This document shows positions 32,267 through 41,266 of a stretch of DNA of 64,000 nt, one piece after another. Location: NCBI RefSeq assembly GCF_002899895.1, contig NZ_PPEI02000005.1, positions 357,573-421,572 on the forward strand, read 5' to 3'. Both the position numbers and the translations under genes were made by a program. Numbering within the stretch: position 1 is the first letter of the stretch; the number at the start of each line of letters is the position of its first letter. Source of the stretch: Chryseobacterium oncorhynchi (GTDB taxonomy: Bacteria > Bacteroidota > Bacteroidia > Flavobacteriales > Weeksellaceae). The notes beneath the pieces are model-generated. The model worked only from the letters and a program-made list of their open reading frames with translations, was not told the DNA's origin and searched no databases.

Positions 32267-33065
32267 AATAGTATTTTCATTTCTATTGATTTGCTTTTAC
32301 ACTTTTGTATCAGCACAATACACCATTCCCGAAAAACCGGCCGTTCTATACCCTGTTTTTGATGAAGCAGGTCTTCTTTCTCAGCAGGAAAAAGATGCGC
32401 TTAACAACAAACTGATCAAATTTGCTGATTCTACCTCAACAGAAATTGAAGTTATTATCATCAAATCCACAAAAGGAGAAGATGTTAATTTTCTGGCAAC
32501 CATGTTTGGTCAGCAATGGAAAATCGGAAAAAAAGGAGTAGATAACGGAGTGGTCTTTCTTGTAGCCACTGAAGACAGAACAATGTCTATTCAGCAAGGA
32601 AGAGCTGTGGAGCAGTATCTTACGGCATCAGTAGCAGGTCAGATTCTGGATTATATTGTTACGCCTAATTTTAAAAGAGGGCTATGGTACGATGGTATTA
32701 ACCGGGGCACCTCAGCCATCATGGAGGCTGTTCAGGGAAAATTCAAACCTGAAGCCACTACAGCTCCATCCGGTGATGGAAGCGCTCTTAAAATTGTCAT
32801 TATAGCCTTTGTTATTTTCATCATCATTGCCATTCTTTTTGGTAACCGCGGCGGCGGTGGTGGCGGTGGAAATTATGACGACGATGATGATGTAATTATT
32901 ACACGGAAAGGACGCAGAAACTATCCTGGCGGCTTCTTCCCATTCCCTGGTAGTTTTGGAGGCGGAGGCTTTGGTGGTGGAAGTTCCGGTGGCGGAGGCG
33001 GAGGTTTTGGTGGCTTCGGCGGAGGCGGAAGTTTCGGAGGCGGTGGTGCTTCCGGAGGATGGTAA
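32247..33065 (+). CDS. TPM-domain protein with Gly-rich tail, exported
   Basis: This 272-residue protein has a signal peptide (SLKIVFSFLLICFYTFVSAQ), a TPM domain (KPAVLYPVFDEAGLLSQQEKDALN, STEIEVIIIKSTKGEDVNF, DNGVVFLVATEDRTM), one membrane segment near residue 185 (IVIIAFVIFIIIAILFGN) and a tail that is almost only Gly, Ser and Phe (GGFGG repeats). This layout is standard for the YgcG type. The Gly-rich part makes strong long GC-rich runs in the DNA. It closes the lemA operon, with a terminator after it. Confidence 0.85.
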   Translation: MKLRSLKIVFSFLLICFYTFVSAQYTIPEKPAVLYPVFDEAGLLSQQEKDALNNKLIKFADSTSTEIEVIIIKSTKGEDVNFLATMFGQQWKIGKKGVDNGVVFLVATEDRTMSIQQGRAVEQYLTASVAGQILDYIVTPNFKRGLWYDGINRGTSAIMEAVQGKFKPEATTAPSGDGSALKIVIIAFVIFIIIAILFGNRGGGGGGGNYDDDDDVIITRKGRRNYPGGFFPFPGSFGGGGFGGGSSGGGGGGFGGFGGGGSFGGGGASGGW

Positions 33066-33097
33066 TCTTACAAGAATTATAATCATATATAAAACAG

Positions 33098-33124
33098 ATC
33101 AGGTCTCAATGACCTGATTTTTTA
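33098..33124 (+). terminator. Terminator of the lemA operon
   Basis: A perfect 8-bp stem ATCAGGTC / GACCTGAT with a 5-base loop is followed by seven or more T. Confidence 0.85.
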
Positions 33125-33263
33125 TTTAAAAACTTAAAATAATATCATTTCTTTGATTTTAATTGATATTAAATCAACTTTCACATATTAAAAAATTAAT
33201 AAATCCACATAAAACTCACCTTTTATTCAATATTTTTTCAGTATATTTACTAAAAACAGGATT

Positions 33264-33785
33264 ATGAAGAAGACGCTGGTTGTATTTGCACACCCTTACC
33301 TGGAGCACTCCAATTCTAATGTAGAGCTTATCAATTTCTATGTTCGTCACCAGCATTATACCCTACGAGATCTTTATGAAGAATATCCTGATTTTCATAT
33401 TGCAGCCTTCAGAGAAAGAAAACGTTTGGCCAACTATGAACGATTTGTCTTTCAATTCCCTTTGATATGGTTTGGAATGCCTCCTTTATTAAGGTTATGG
33501 ATTGATGAAGTCTTTGACCGTGATTGGCTACAACCGGGAAAAGTAAATCCCCTGGAAAATAAGGAAGTCTACATTCTGGTAACAACCGGAGGAAAGGAAA
33601 GATCTTTTAGTAAAGACGGGACCTATCAATATTCGGTTGATGAACTGATTAGTGGATTGATTGTTTCATTAAGGGTTTTCAAGGCGGACATCAAACACAT
33701 CAAGATTGTTTACGAAGCCAATAAATTGTCTAAAAAAGATATTATTTTACATAAAAAAGAATTTACAGAACTACTCAATCAATAG
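33264..33785 (+). CDS. NAD(P)H oxidoreductase, KefF-like
   Basis: This 173-residue flavodoxin-fold protein starts KKTLVVFAHPYLEHSNSN and has VFQFPLIWFGMPPLLRLWIDEVFDRDW and VTTGGKERSFSKDGTYQYS, the pattern of KefF/MdaB-type quinone reductases. KefF activates the KefC potassium efflux system. It lies 3 bp before a KefC-like antiporter, so the pair very likely works together. Confidence 0.82.
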   Translation: MKKTLVVFAHPYLEHSNSNVELINFYVRHQHYTLRDLYEEYPDFHIAAFRERKRLANYERFVFQFPLIWFGMPPLLRLWIDEVFDRDWLQPGKVNPLENKEVYILVTTGGKERSFSKDGTYQYSVDELISGLIVSLRVFKADIKHIKIVYEANKLSKKDIILHKKEFTELLNQ

Positions 33786-33788
33786 CAT

Positions 33789-35675
33789 ATGGAGTCTAGC
33801 TTAGCGATGAACACACTACTTTTTCTGGGTGTAGCCATTATTATGGTTCCACTGGCAAGAAAATTCGGGTTGAGTTCTGTAATTGGTTATATTTTAGGAG
33901 GAATCATTATTGGCCCCTATGTACTCAGGCTTACAGGAAATAATGTAAACGATATTATGCACGCCAGTGAGTTTGGGGTTATTATGCTTTTATTTATTGT
34001 GGGACTGGAACTGGAGCCACGAAAGTTCTGGGAAATGCGAAAAAAAATAATGGGGCTGGGACTCACGCAGATGCTTCTCACCATTTCCTTATTATTTGTG
34101 GTATTCATTAGTGTAGGCTGGAGATTAGACAAGGCCATTGCCGTGGCCATGTGTTTTGCTCTATCTTCCACGGCTATTGTATTGCAGACTTTACAGGAGA
34201 AAAATAATTTTAAAACAACGGCTGGAGAAGCATCGTTCTCTACTCTGCTATTTCAGGATATTTCAGTAATTCCAATTTTGGCTATACTTCCGATCATTGC
34301 CAATTATAAAGCTAAGCATCATGACAATGAAATTCAGATTCTGATACAAAAGCTTCCGGAATGGCTTCAGGCCGGAACTGTAATCTTTGGAGTTGTCTTA
34401 TTGATTCTGCTAGGCAGATATGTATTTGTACCTTTTCTACGCTATGTTTCAAAATCGGGAATGGCAGAATTGCTGACAGCTTCTTCTTTATTTTTGGTTA
34501 TTGGGGTATCTGAGCTGATGATCGTCATTGGTTTATCGCCTGCGCTAGGAGCTTTCCTGGCCGGGGTAATGCTTGCCAACAGTGAGTTCCGACATGAGCT
34601 TGAAGCACAGATCAATCCTTTTAAAGGCTTGTTATTGGCTGTATTTTTCGTTAGTGTTGGCTCAACTATTAATTTTAATATTATTCAAAAAGATCCCTTA
34701 TTTATTTTCAGTACCGTATTTGCTGTATTGACTGTAAAGTTTGTGGTTTTATACTCCATCGGAAAGTTTTTCAGAATAGATACTCCACAAAGTCTGTTCT
34801 ATGCATTTGCACTATCGCAGGTAGGCGAATTCGCTTTTGTACTGATCAACTATGCTTCAGATCTTTATCTTTTAGGTCCTGAGCTGAATGCACAGCTGAT
34901 GGCTGTTACTGCCATTACAATGTGTGTCACTCCTATTCTTCTCATCATTAATGATCGATTTATTACTCCAAAGTTCATCAAGGAAATTCCTGAAGAAGAA
35001 AATGATTATAATATTCTGGATAATGATGTAAGCCAAAAGAAGATCATTATTGTAGGTTTTGGGCATTTCGGGAGTACTGTAGGGCGTCTTTTAAAAGCTA
35101 ATAAAATCTCAGCAACCGTTTTGGACAGAGACTCGGACCGTGTAAAATTGTTGAGAAGTTATGGGTTTAAAGTCTATTATGGTGATGCTACAAGAATTCC
35201 TATTTTAAGGGCTGCAGGAATTGAAGATGCTGAGATTTTGATTTTATGCCTTGATGATTCTGGTGATAATATGTTCATAGCAGAACTTGTACGTGAGCAT
35301 TATCCTGAAGTAAAGATATTTGTAAGGGCAAAAAACAGAATTGATGCTTATGAATATCTGAACAACGGCATCAATCATATTTATCGGGAAACTTTAGGAA
35401 CAGCTGTAGATATGGCCGTGGATGTACTTCATGAGACTGGCATGAGAAAATATGCTGCAAGACGTCTTGGACAAAGGTTTATGGCCATAGATAAAGCTTC
35501 CATCAGAAAGTTGGCAAGAATAAAGGAAGATAATGATATTGCTTTATTTACTACAAAAGAAATCCTCCAGCGTGAGGAGGAATTATTGGCTTATGACAAT
35601 CTTAATTTTGATAACAAAAATTGGGAAGGATCCTCATCCACCGATGAAGAAGATGAGGAAGAATCCCAGGATTAA
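33789..35675 (+). CDS. KefB/KefC-like cation:proton antiporter (CPA2)
   Basis: This 628-residue inner-membrane protein has a transport domain of about 12-13 segments (residues 1-395, with IGYILGGIIIGPYV and SSTAIVLQTLQEK) and a cytoplasmic RCK/TrkA-N domain (IIIVGFGHFGSTVGRLL, a dinucleotide-binding GxGxxG) from about 415 to 540, and an acidic tail. KefC-type systems release potassium in answer to glutathione adducts of electrophiles. Its partner KefF-like protein is just upstream. Exact ion and ligand are unproven. Confidence 0.87.
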   Translation: MESSLAMNTLLFLGVAIIMVPLARKFGLSSVIGYILGGIIIGPYVLRLTGNNVNDIMHASEFGVIMLLFIVGLELEPRKFWEMRKKIMGLGLTQMLLTISLLFVVFISVGWRLDKAIAVAMCFALSSTAIVLQTLQEKNNFKTTAGEASFSTLLFQDISVIPILAILPIIANYKAKHHDNEIQILIQKLPEWLQAGTVIFGVVLLILLGRYVFVPFLRYVSKSGMAELLTASSLFLVIGVSELMIVIGLSPALGAFLAGVMLANSEFRHELEAQINPFKGLLLAVFFVSVGSTINFNIIQKDPLFIFSTVFAVLTVKFVVLYSIGKFFRIDTPQSLFYAFALSQVGEFAFVLINYASDLYLLGPELNAQLMAVTAITMCVTPILLIINDRFITPKFIKEIPEEENDYNILDNDVSQKKIIIVGFGHFGSTVGRLLKANKISATVLDRDSDRVKLLRSYGFKVYYGDATRIPILRAAGIEDAEILILCLDDSGDNMFIAELVREHYPEVKIFVRAKNRIDAYEYLNNGINHIYRETLGTAVDMAVDVLHETGMRKYAARRLGQRFMAIDKASIRKLARIKEDNDIALFTTKEILQREEELLAYDNLNFDNKNWEGSSSTDEEDEEESQD

Positions 35676-35676
35676 T

Positions 35677-36492
35677 TTATTGAATATTTACACTTCCACC
35701 ACTGCTTTCATCTTTGGTGATATTCTTAAGCTCTCCTTTTTTGCTAACATCTACACTGCCTCCTGAAGACGCTTCTGCTCTAACGGAAGAAACAGCACTT
35801 ATCTGAATGCTTGCGCCACTGGATGCCTCAGCTTCCACATTATCTGCAATCACACCTCTAGCTGAAATACTACTGCCTGAAGAGGAATTGATATCTGCAT
35901 GTTTGGCTTTTCCTGAAATATCAATACTTGAACCTGATGAAGATTCAATGCCCAGGTTTACAGCCCATACTTTTCCGCTAAAGTTACTGCTGCTGTCTGT
36001 GTTAATATTAAAGTCGTTAGCTTCCATATCTCCAGAAATACTGCCTGCACTTGATGCCTCAACTGTGGTTTTCTCTTGGGTAAATTTATCTTTTACACGA
36101 ATACTTGCTGCTGATTCTGCTATCAGTTTTGTAAAATCCTTAGTATAAATTTTAGCCGTTACCTTATGAACATTCATCACTCTAATTCCGGATTTATAAT
36201 GAATATGAAGCTTTCCGCCATTGTTATCTACAAGAATTTCGTTGATAATATTTTGAGGTGCTGAGATCACTACTTTCTCTGTTTCAGATTTTATAATTTC
36301 TGCATCTATAGCCTGTGAAACCTGAATTTCGTCAAAATCTCCATTGAATTCTTTCTGCTGTATCGGCCCACTTTCCGTATTAATTACTTTCTCTACCCAG
36401 CCGCTTTTTTCTCTGTTTTTTTTCTCATGCCTTTCATTACATGAGGCTAATACCACGAAGGCAGATAAAATAAAAAGAGTCCTTTTTTTCAT
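35677..36492 (-). CDS. Head-GIN-domain (DUF2807) lipoprotein
   Basis: This 271-residue protein has a lipoprotein signal (LFILSAFVVLASC) and a putative auto-transporter-adhesin head-GIN domain: DEIQVSQAIDAEIIKSE, then repeated Ser/Gly-rich strands (EASSAGSISGD, ESSSGSSIDISG, EASSGGSVDVSK) that form a beta-helix. It is common in Bacteroidota; function unknown. It is anchored in the cell envelope. Its stop is 2 bp from the antiporter stop, so the genes converge tightly without a visible terminator. Confidence 0.8.
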   Translation of the reverse strand: MKKRTLFILSAFVVLASCNERHEKKNREKSGWVEKVINTESGPIQQKEFNGDFDEIQVSQAIDAEIIKSETEKVVISAPQNIINEILVDNNGGKLHIHYKSGIRVMNVHKVTAKIYTKDFTKLIAESAASIRVKDKFTQEKTTVEASSAGSISGDMEANDFNINTDSSSNFSGKVWAVNLGIESSSGSSIDISGKAKHADINSSSGSSISARGVIADNVEAEASSGASIQISAVSSVRAEASSGGSVDVSKKGELKNITKDESSGGSVNIQ

Positions 36493-36703
36493 ATTTATTT
36501 CTTTTATAGGTTATTTTTTTAATATATAATTTAATAACAACTAAATTATGAAAAATATTACATTAGTATAAGAAATACCATCATTCTGTACAATTTGAAT
36601 TTAGGAATAGATGACTATTACTCCATTTTCTTAAATAGATTAGCCAAAACATCTCCTGTGAAGCAAGTTTTTAATATCTTTATACTTTAATAACAACTAT
36701 TTT

Positions 36704-38845
36704 ATGAAGAATATTTCATCGGTATTATTAATTTCTGCCTTGGCGTTCAATCAATCTTGTACTACAATGAAACAGACCGATACTCAACAGGAACTTCCTG
36801 CCCCTGATCCATCTTTATCTTCAAATCCTTTTATGAAGAAAAGCAAGCTTCAGTATGAAACTCCGGAGTTTGATAAAATTAAAAACGAACATTTCAAACC
36901 TGCCTTTGATTTTGGCTTAAAACAGCACTCTGCTGAAGTTGAAAAAATTGCTAACAATCCAGCTGCTCCTACTTTTGAAAATACAATCGTAGCATTGGAA
37001 AAAAGCGGCGAAGTGTTGAGAAGAGCACAGATTGTCTTTTCTAATCTGACAAGTGCAAACACAAACCCTACTTTACAGGCTTTGGATGAAGAATATGCTC
37101 CTATTTTTGCTGGGCATTCTGATAAGATGTACCTAAATGAAAATCTTTATAAAAGAATCAAATCCATTAAAGAAGATGGTCTTGATTCTGAAAGTAAAAG
37201 ATTAGTACAATACTATAAACAAAACTTTGAAATTGCAGGAGCTAATCTTTCCGCTGCAGATAAGGAAAAGTTAAAACAATTCAATCAGGAACTGGCTTCC
37301 CTTTCTACGCAATATGCCAATAAATTATTGGAAGCTAGAAAGCAAGGAGGGGTATTCTTCTCTGATGCAAAAGAATTGGACGGACTTTCTGCAGACGAAA
37401 TTGCTGCGGCTGCAGCTGATGCTAAAACAGCAGGACAACCAGGAAAATATCTTCTTGCCCTACAAAATACAACACAACAGCCTCTTTTGCAAAACCTGAA
37501 AAACAGAACATCCAGAGAAAAGTTGTTCAAGGCATCATGGACGAGAGCAGAAAAAGGAGATGCCAGCGATACCAGAGAAACTATCGAAAAATTGGCTAAG
37601 CTTAGACTTAAAAAGGCTCAGATCTTAGGTAAAAAGAATTTTGCAGAATGGAAACTTCAGGACCAAATGGCAAAAACGCCTGAAGCAGCTACTAAACTAA
37701 TGAACCAGGTTGCAACTCCGGCAGTAGAAACAGCTAAACGCGAAGCAAAAGATATTCAGGATCTTATTGATCAACAAAAAGGAGGTTTCAAGGTAGAACC
37801 TTGGGATTGGAACTTCTATGCTGAACAAGTAAGAAAAGCTAAATTTGATCTGGATGAAAGTGAAATAAAACCTTATTTTGAAATTACTACTGTTCTGGAA
37901 AAAGGAGTTTTCTTCGCTGCTGAGAAGTTCTATGGACTGACGTTCAAAAAAAGAACTGATCTTCCGGTTTATCATCCTGATGTAGTTACGTACGAGGTCT
38001 TCGATCATGATGGAAAATCTATTGCAATCTACTATTTGGATTTCTATACAAGAGATTCCAAAAATGGGGGTGCATGGATGAGTAACTTCGTGGAGCAGTC
38101 TTATTTAATGGGAACAAAACCTGTGATTGTAAACTGTTACAATTATCAGAAACCAGCTCCTGGAAAACCATCTTTAATTAGTTATGATGACGTTTCAACC
38201 ATTTTCCATGAATTTGGTCATTCCATCCACGGAATGTTTGCAAGTCAAAAATATCCCTCGCTTTCAGGAACTAACGTACCTAGAGACTTTGTAGAGTTTC
38301 CATCTCAGATTAATGAGCACTGGGCTTTAGATCCTGTTGTGATAAAGAATTATGCTGTTCATTATGAAACAAAGCAGCCTATTCCACAAGCTTTAGTAGA
38401 TAAAATTAAAAAAGCAGCCACTTTCAACCAAGGTTATATGACAACGGAATTGGTTTCTGCAGCAGCATTGGATATGGATTGGCATTCTGTAACGAATGAC
38501 AGTCAATTGATTCCTGTTTTAGATTTCGAAAAACAATCCCTAGCTAATCACGGATTTACGTTAGCAACAGTTCCGCCAAGATATCATACTCCTTATTTCG
38601 CTCACATTTGGGGAGGAGGATATTCAGCAGGATATTACGCTTACCTATGGTCTGAAACATTGGATAACGACGCATGGGAATGGATTAAAAACAATGGTGG
38701 TTTAACCAGAGAAAATGGCGACCGATTCAGAAAATATATTCTTTCTGTAGGAAATTCTGTAGACCTTAATCAGGCATTCAGAGATTTCACAGGACACGAT
38801 CCGGATATCAAACCTTTATTAAGAAACAGAGGTTTTATAAAATAA
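36704..38845 (+). CDS. M3-family peptidase, dipeptidyl carboxypeptidase-like
   Basis: This 713-residue zinc peptidase has a lipoprotein signal (LLISALAFNQSC) and the thimet motif HEFGHSIHG near residue 505, with the third ligand probably in the downstream FPSQINEHW. It fits the Dcp/oligopeptidase clade that trims C-terminal dipeptides from peptides. It would act in the periplasm or on the outer membrane. No partner genes are next to it; a terminator follows. Confidence 0.87.
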   Translation: MKNISSVLLISALAFNQSCTTMKQTDTQQELPAPDPSLSSNPFMKKSKLQYETPEFDKIKNEHFKPAFDFGLKQHSAEVEKIANNPAAPTFENTIVALEKSGEVLRRAQIVFSNLTSANTNPTLQALDEEYAPIFAGHSDKMYLNENLYKRIKSIKEDGLDSESKRLVQYYKQNFEIAGANLSAADKEKLKQFNQELASLSTQYANKLLEARKQGGVFFSDAKELDGLSADEIAAAAADAKTAGQPGKYLLALQNTTQQPLLQNLKNRTSREKLFKASWTRAEKGDASDTRETIEKLAKLRLKKAQILGKKNFAEWKLQDQMAKTPEAATKLMNQVATPAVETAKREAKDIQDLIDQQKGGFKVEPWDWNFYAEQVRKAKFDLDESEIKPYFEITTVLEKGVFFAAEKFYGLTFKKRTDLPVYHPDVVTYEVFDHDGKSIAIYYLDFYTRDSKNGGAWMSNFVEQSYLMGTKPVIVNCYNYQKPAPGKPSLISYDDVSTIFHEFGHSIHGMFASQKYPSLSGTNVPRDFVEFPSQINEHWALDPVVIKNYAVHYETKQPIPQALVDKIKKAATFNQGYMTTELVSAAALDMDWHSVTNDSQLIPVLDFEKQSLANHGFTLATVPPRYHTPYFAHIWGGGYSAGYYAYLWSETLDNDAWEWIKNNGGLTRENGDRFRKYILSVGNSVDLNQAFRDFTGHDPDIKPLLRNRGFIK

Positions 38846-38852
38846 TTCAATC

Positions 38853-38884
38853 AGAAGCATTCTTTTAAGAGTGCTTCTTTTTTT
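38853..38884 (+). terminator. Terminator of the M3 peptidase gene
   Basis: The stem AGAAGCA / TGCTTCT (extended by TTCTT-type pairs) is followed by seven or more T. Confidence 0.75.
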
Positions 38885-38965
38885 ATGTTTTAAATAAAGA
38901 AAGTCTTGGCTACCTGTTTATTTATTTTTTCAAACAGGTTAAAGCTCCTTTCTATTGATATTTAC

Positions 38966-38973
38966 TATTTTTG
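38966..38973 (+). promoter_or_regulatory. -7 element of the YchJ gene
   Basis: TATTTTTG is a perfect TAnnTTTG match 25 bp before the ATG at 38999. No well-spaced -33 TTG was seen. Confidence 0.5.
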
Positions 38974-38998
38974 TGGATCAAAATTTTAAATAAAAAAA

Positions 38999-39376
38999 AT
39001 GAATTGTCCCTGCTGTTCAGGAAAACCCTACGAAGAATGCTGTAAGCCTTATCATACCGGAGAAAAACACGCTCCTACAGCAGAAGCCTTAATGCGTTCC
39101 AGATTTTCTGCTTTCGCAATTCCCAATGGAGAATATTTGATGGAAACCACCCTTCCCGGAAAACGAAAATACCATAATAAGCGGGATCTTCAGGAATGGG
39201 GAGAAATTAATGAATGGACAAAACTGGAAATCATCCAGACTCCTGCCTTAAACCAGGTAGAATTTAAAGCTTATTATACAGATCAGGACAGACACCCACA
39301 GATCCACCATGAGTTTTCTATATTTCAGAAAATGCATGAACGCTGGTACTATGTTTCAGGTGAGTTTTTAGATTAA
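38999..39376 (+). CDS. YchJ family (UPF0225) protein with SEC-C motif
   Basis: This 125-residue protein starts with a metal-binding Cys motif (CPCCSGKPYEECC, SEC-C like), then TAEALMRSRFSAFAIPNGEYL and the C-terminal WYYVSGEF, which is the YchJ family pattern. The family binds zinc; its role is not established. It lies 4 bp before the secreted gene at 39381 and may be co-transcribed with it. Confidence 0.87.
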   Translation: MNCPCCSGKPYEECCKPYHTGEKHAPTAEALMRSRFSAFAIPNGEYLMETTLPGKRKYHNKRDLQEWGEINEWTKLEIIQTPALNQVEFKAYYTDQDRHPQIHHEFSIFQKMHERWYYVSGEFLD

Positions 39377-39380
39377 TATT

Positions 39381-39974
39381 ATGAAAAAGAACATTATTTA
39401 TACATTATTGCTGCTGTTCTGCAGCTTCAGTTTCCTAAGTGCACAAACTGCCGATGACAAGAAACAAATTTCTCAGGCCGTTACTGATATTTTAAAGGGT
39501 TTCCAAACTAAAAATGGTGATCTTATCAACAAATATGTAGATAAAACATATGGCTTAGGCATCCTTTACAAAAGTGGTGGTGATCTGGGCTTTGTTTTAA
39601 ATGAAGACATGGACTTCAACATGTCTTTGGGATACATTCAGAAGTCATGGAACATCAGAAATCAATTTCCTATTCAGTTTGATACTAACTTTGCATATGA
39701 CCTAAAGAATAAAAAGTGGGTAAAAGAAGGATTATTTGTTCAGTTCAGCTCTAATGCAGTGAATGATTATGCTGATCATTTTTTATCCCAGTACTCCGTA
39801 AAGGATCAGGAAATTTTTAAGATCAATTCTAATCCTGAAAATGTAGTTGGAGTAACCCTTGCAGAGAATAGCAAGGAAAAGGCACCTATTAACGGATTCC
39901 GTTTTATTATGACCAAGATTGGAGCAAAATGGTTTCTTACGTTTATTGACGTTACGGAATATGATGCGGAATAA
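39381..39974 (+). CDS. Secreted hypothetical protein
   Basis: This 197-residue protein has a signal peptide (IIYTLLLLFCSFSFLSAQ) and a mature part with FDTNFAYDLKNKKWVKEGLF and GFRFIMTKIGAKWFLTFID. It has no repeats or known motifs. Periplasmic or outer-membrane location is likely. It follows the YchJ gene by 4 bp. Family unknown to me. Confidence 0.6.
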   Translation: MKKNIIYTLLLLFCSFSFLSAQTADDKKQISQAVTDILKGFQTKNGDLINKYVDKTYGLGILYKSGGDLGFVLNEDMDFNMSLGYIQKSWNIRNQFPIQFDTNFAYDLKNKKWVKEGLFVQFSSNAVNDYADHFLSQYSVKDQEIFKINSNPENVVGVTLAENSKEKAPINGFRFIMTKIGAKWFLTFIDVTEYDAE

Positions 39975-40015
39975 TACGTGTACAACAATCACTGTATTCT
40001 TATGATAACCTTATA

Positions 40016-40052
40016 AAAAAATAAACCACAGACGTTCTGTGGTTTATTTTTT
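40016..40052 (+). terminator. Strong terminator
   Basis: The arms pair perfectly over 17 bp with core AACCACAGA / TCTGTGGTT and a 3-base CGT loop, A-rich on the left and T-rich on the right. It serves the rightward gene at 39381. Confidence 0.88.
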
Positions 40053-40083
40053 ATCTTAAAATGTATAAGAACAATTGATATTA

Positions 40084-40113
40084 CAAAAAAAATGTCCGAA
40101 AGAATCGGACATT
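40084..40113 (-). terminator. Terminator of the FKBP gene
   Basis: The stem AATGTCCGA / TCGGACATT has a 5-base loop. On the minus strand it is followed by seven T (plus-strand A-run 40085-40090). Confidence 0.8.
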
Positions 40114-40124
40114 TATATTATTTT

Positions 40125-40625
40125 TTAGTGAGCGTCTGTACCGTCAATTCCGTGAGAATGACCGTGTGACAATTCTTCTTCTGTCGCCGGACGTGTGTTT
40201 AAAACTTCTACCTGGAAATCTAAAACTTTACCTGCCATTGGGTGATTAAAGTCTGCTACTACAAATTCTGGTGTTACTTCTACCACAAATGCCTGAAAGT
40301 TATTACCCTCATTATCAGATAAAGGTAAAATAGCTCCGATTGGAGGAATTCCTGATTCCTTGAACATATCAATCGGCAATTGCGTCATAGCATCCGGTTG
40401 TCTTTCACCATAAGCTTCTTCAGGATGAATAGTAAAATCTACTTTATCACCAGCTTTCAAACCATGGATATTTTGTTCAAACTTTGGAATCATCATTCCT
40501 ACACCATACAAAAATGTGAATGGATTTTCAGCTGTTGTTTCTTCTACAAGAACTTTACTTCCATCTGCTTCGATTGTGTGAAGGATATACTTTACAGCTA
40601 CAACGTGATTGTTTTCAATTGTCAT
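40125..40625 (-). CDS. FKBP-type peptidyl-prolyl isomerase, SlyD-like
   Basis: This 166-residue protein has the SlyD layout: FKBP half with FTFLYGVGMMIPKFEQNIHGLKAGDKVDFTI, an inserted chaperone flap (HPEEAYGERQPDAM), then NHPMAGKVLDFQVEVL, and a His-rich end (HGHSHGIDGTDAH) that can bind metal. It isomerises prolyl bonds and prevents aggregation; in SlyD the metal tail helps nickel enzyme maturation. No signal peptide, so it is cytoplasmic. Confidence 0.85.
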   Translation of the reverse strand: MTIENNHVVAVKYILHTIEADGSKVLVEETTAENPFTFLYGVGMMIPKFEQNIHGLKAGDKVDFTIHPEEAYGERQPDAMTQLPIDMFKESGIPPIGAILPLSDNEGNNFQAFVVEVTPEFVVADFNHPMAGKVLDFQVEVLNTRPATEEELSHGHSHGIDGTDAH

Positions 40626-40731
40626 ATTTTCTTTTTTTTGTCGTAATTTTTTTTACGATTAACACCACAAATATACTATTTTTGATAGAATTGGTTTACG
40701 GAAATACGTTTAAAGAATAATCTTAAACCTA

Positions 40732-40983
40732 CTACTTCCTGTTTTTTGATTCTTCTCTTTTTTTCTGTCTCAAAACATACAAATACAAACTTTCAACTTT
40801 CGCCCTTGCCCAATCTGTTTTTCGTAAAAACTTCAATGACGAATTGATACTCGGGTTATCTGTAAAACATTTGATATTGATTTGTTTTCCCAATTCCTCA
40901 AAACCCTGATAATATTCTACCAATTCTTCAAGAATAGCATCAAGCCTTTTTCCGTGTAAAGGGTCTTTTGATTTTTCTTCCAT
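40732..40983 (-). CDS. VF530-family DNA-binding protein (DUF2132)
   Basis: This 83-residue protein matches the VF530 family: DPLHGKRLDAILEELVEYYQGFEELGKQINIKCF, FTDNPSINSSLKFLRKTDWARAKVESLYL. It is small, helical and basic at the C-terminus, consistent with DNA binding reported for the family. It is a single gene between the FKBP gene and the divergent SbcCD operon. Confidence 0.85.
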   Translation of the reverse strand: MEEKSKDPLHGKRLDAILEELVEYYQGFEELGKQINIKCFTDNPSINSSLKFLRKTDWARAKVESLYLYVLRQKKREESKNRK

Positions 40984-41027
40984 AACACTGTAAAATTAAA
41001 ACTTTTTATTAGACTTAACGACTAAAA

Positions 41028-41058
41028 TTGTTTAAACTCTTAATCTTTAGTATTTTTG
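41028..41058 (+). promoter_or_regulatory. Promoter of the small-ORF/sbcD/sbcC operon
   Basis: TTG at 41028-41030 and TATTTTTG at 41051-41058 are separated by 20 bp, close to the ideal Bacteroidota spacing. Transcription should begin near 41065, downstream of the ATG at 41056, so the small gene must start at 41104. Confidence 0.65.
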
Positions 41059-41103
41059 ATGAAGCTATTTTTTAGCCATAAAAATTATTCGTTACAAACC
41101 AAT

Positions 41104-41256
41104 ATGAGCAAAAATAACGACGCAAACAGAAAAAAAAATAAAAAGCAAATTGATCAGAAAAAACGTAAAATACAAAATGCAGAAGCAGAAAGGAAAGCAC
41201 GTTTAAAACAGATTCTGGATGATTTCAAAGCAAAAGAAAACGACAATAAACATTGA
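41104..41256 (+). CDS. Small highly charged protein, first gene of the sbcDC operon
   Basis: This 50-residue protein is almost entirely Lys, Arg, Asn, Asp, Glu and Ala (NRKKNKKQIDQKKRKIQ). A single charged helix is likely. A longer frame from 41056 would add 16 residues, but a consensus -7 element overlaps that start, so 41104 is preferred. Ten bases separate it from sbcD. It could help SbcCD bind DNA or only serve translation coupling; there is no evidence of function beyond its position. Confidence 0.5.
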   Translation: MSKNNDANRKKNKKQIDQKKRKIQNAEAERKARLKQILDDFKAKENDNKH

Positions 41257-41266
41257 TCAATTTTTT

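Noticed and set aside
32830-33062. Antisense open frame across the Gly-rich tail of the TPM gene
   Set aside because: It results from GGN codon bias on the other strand and has no promoter or family match.
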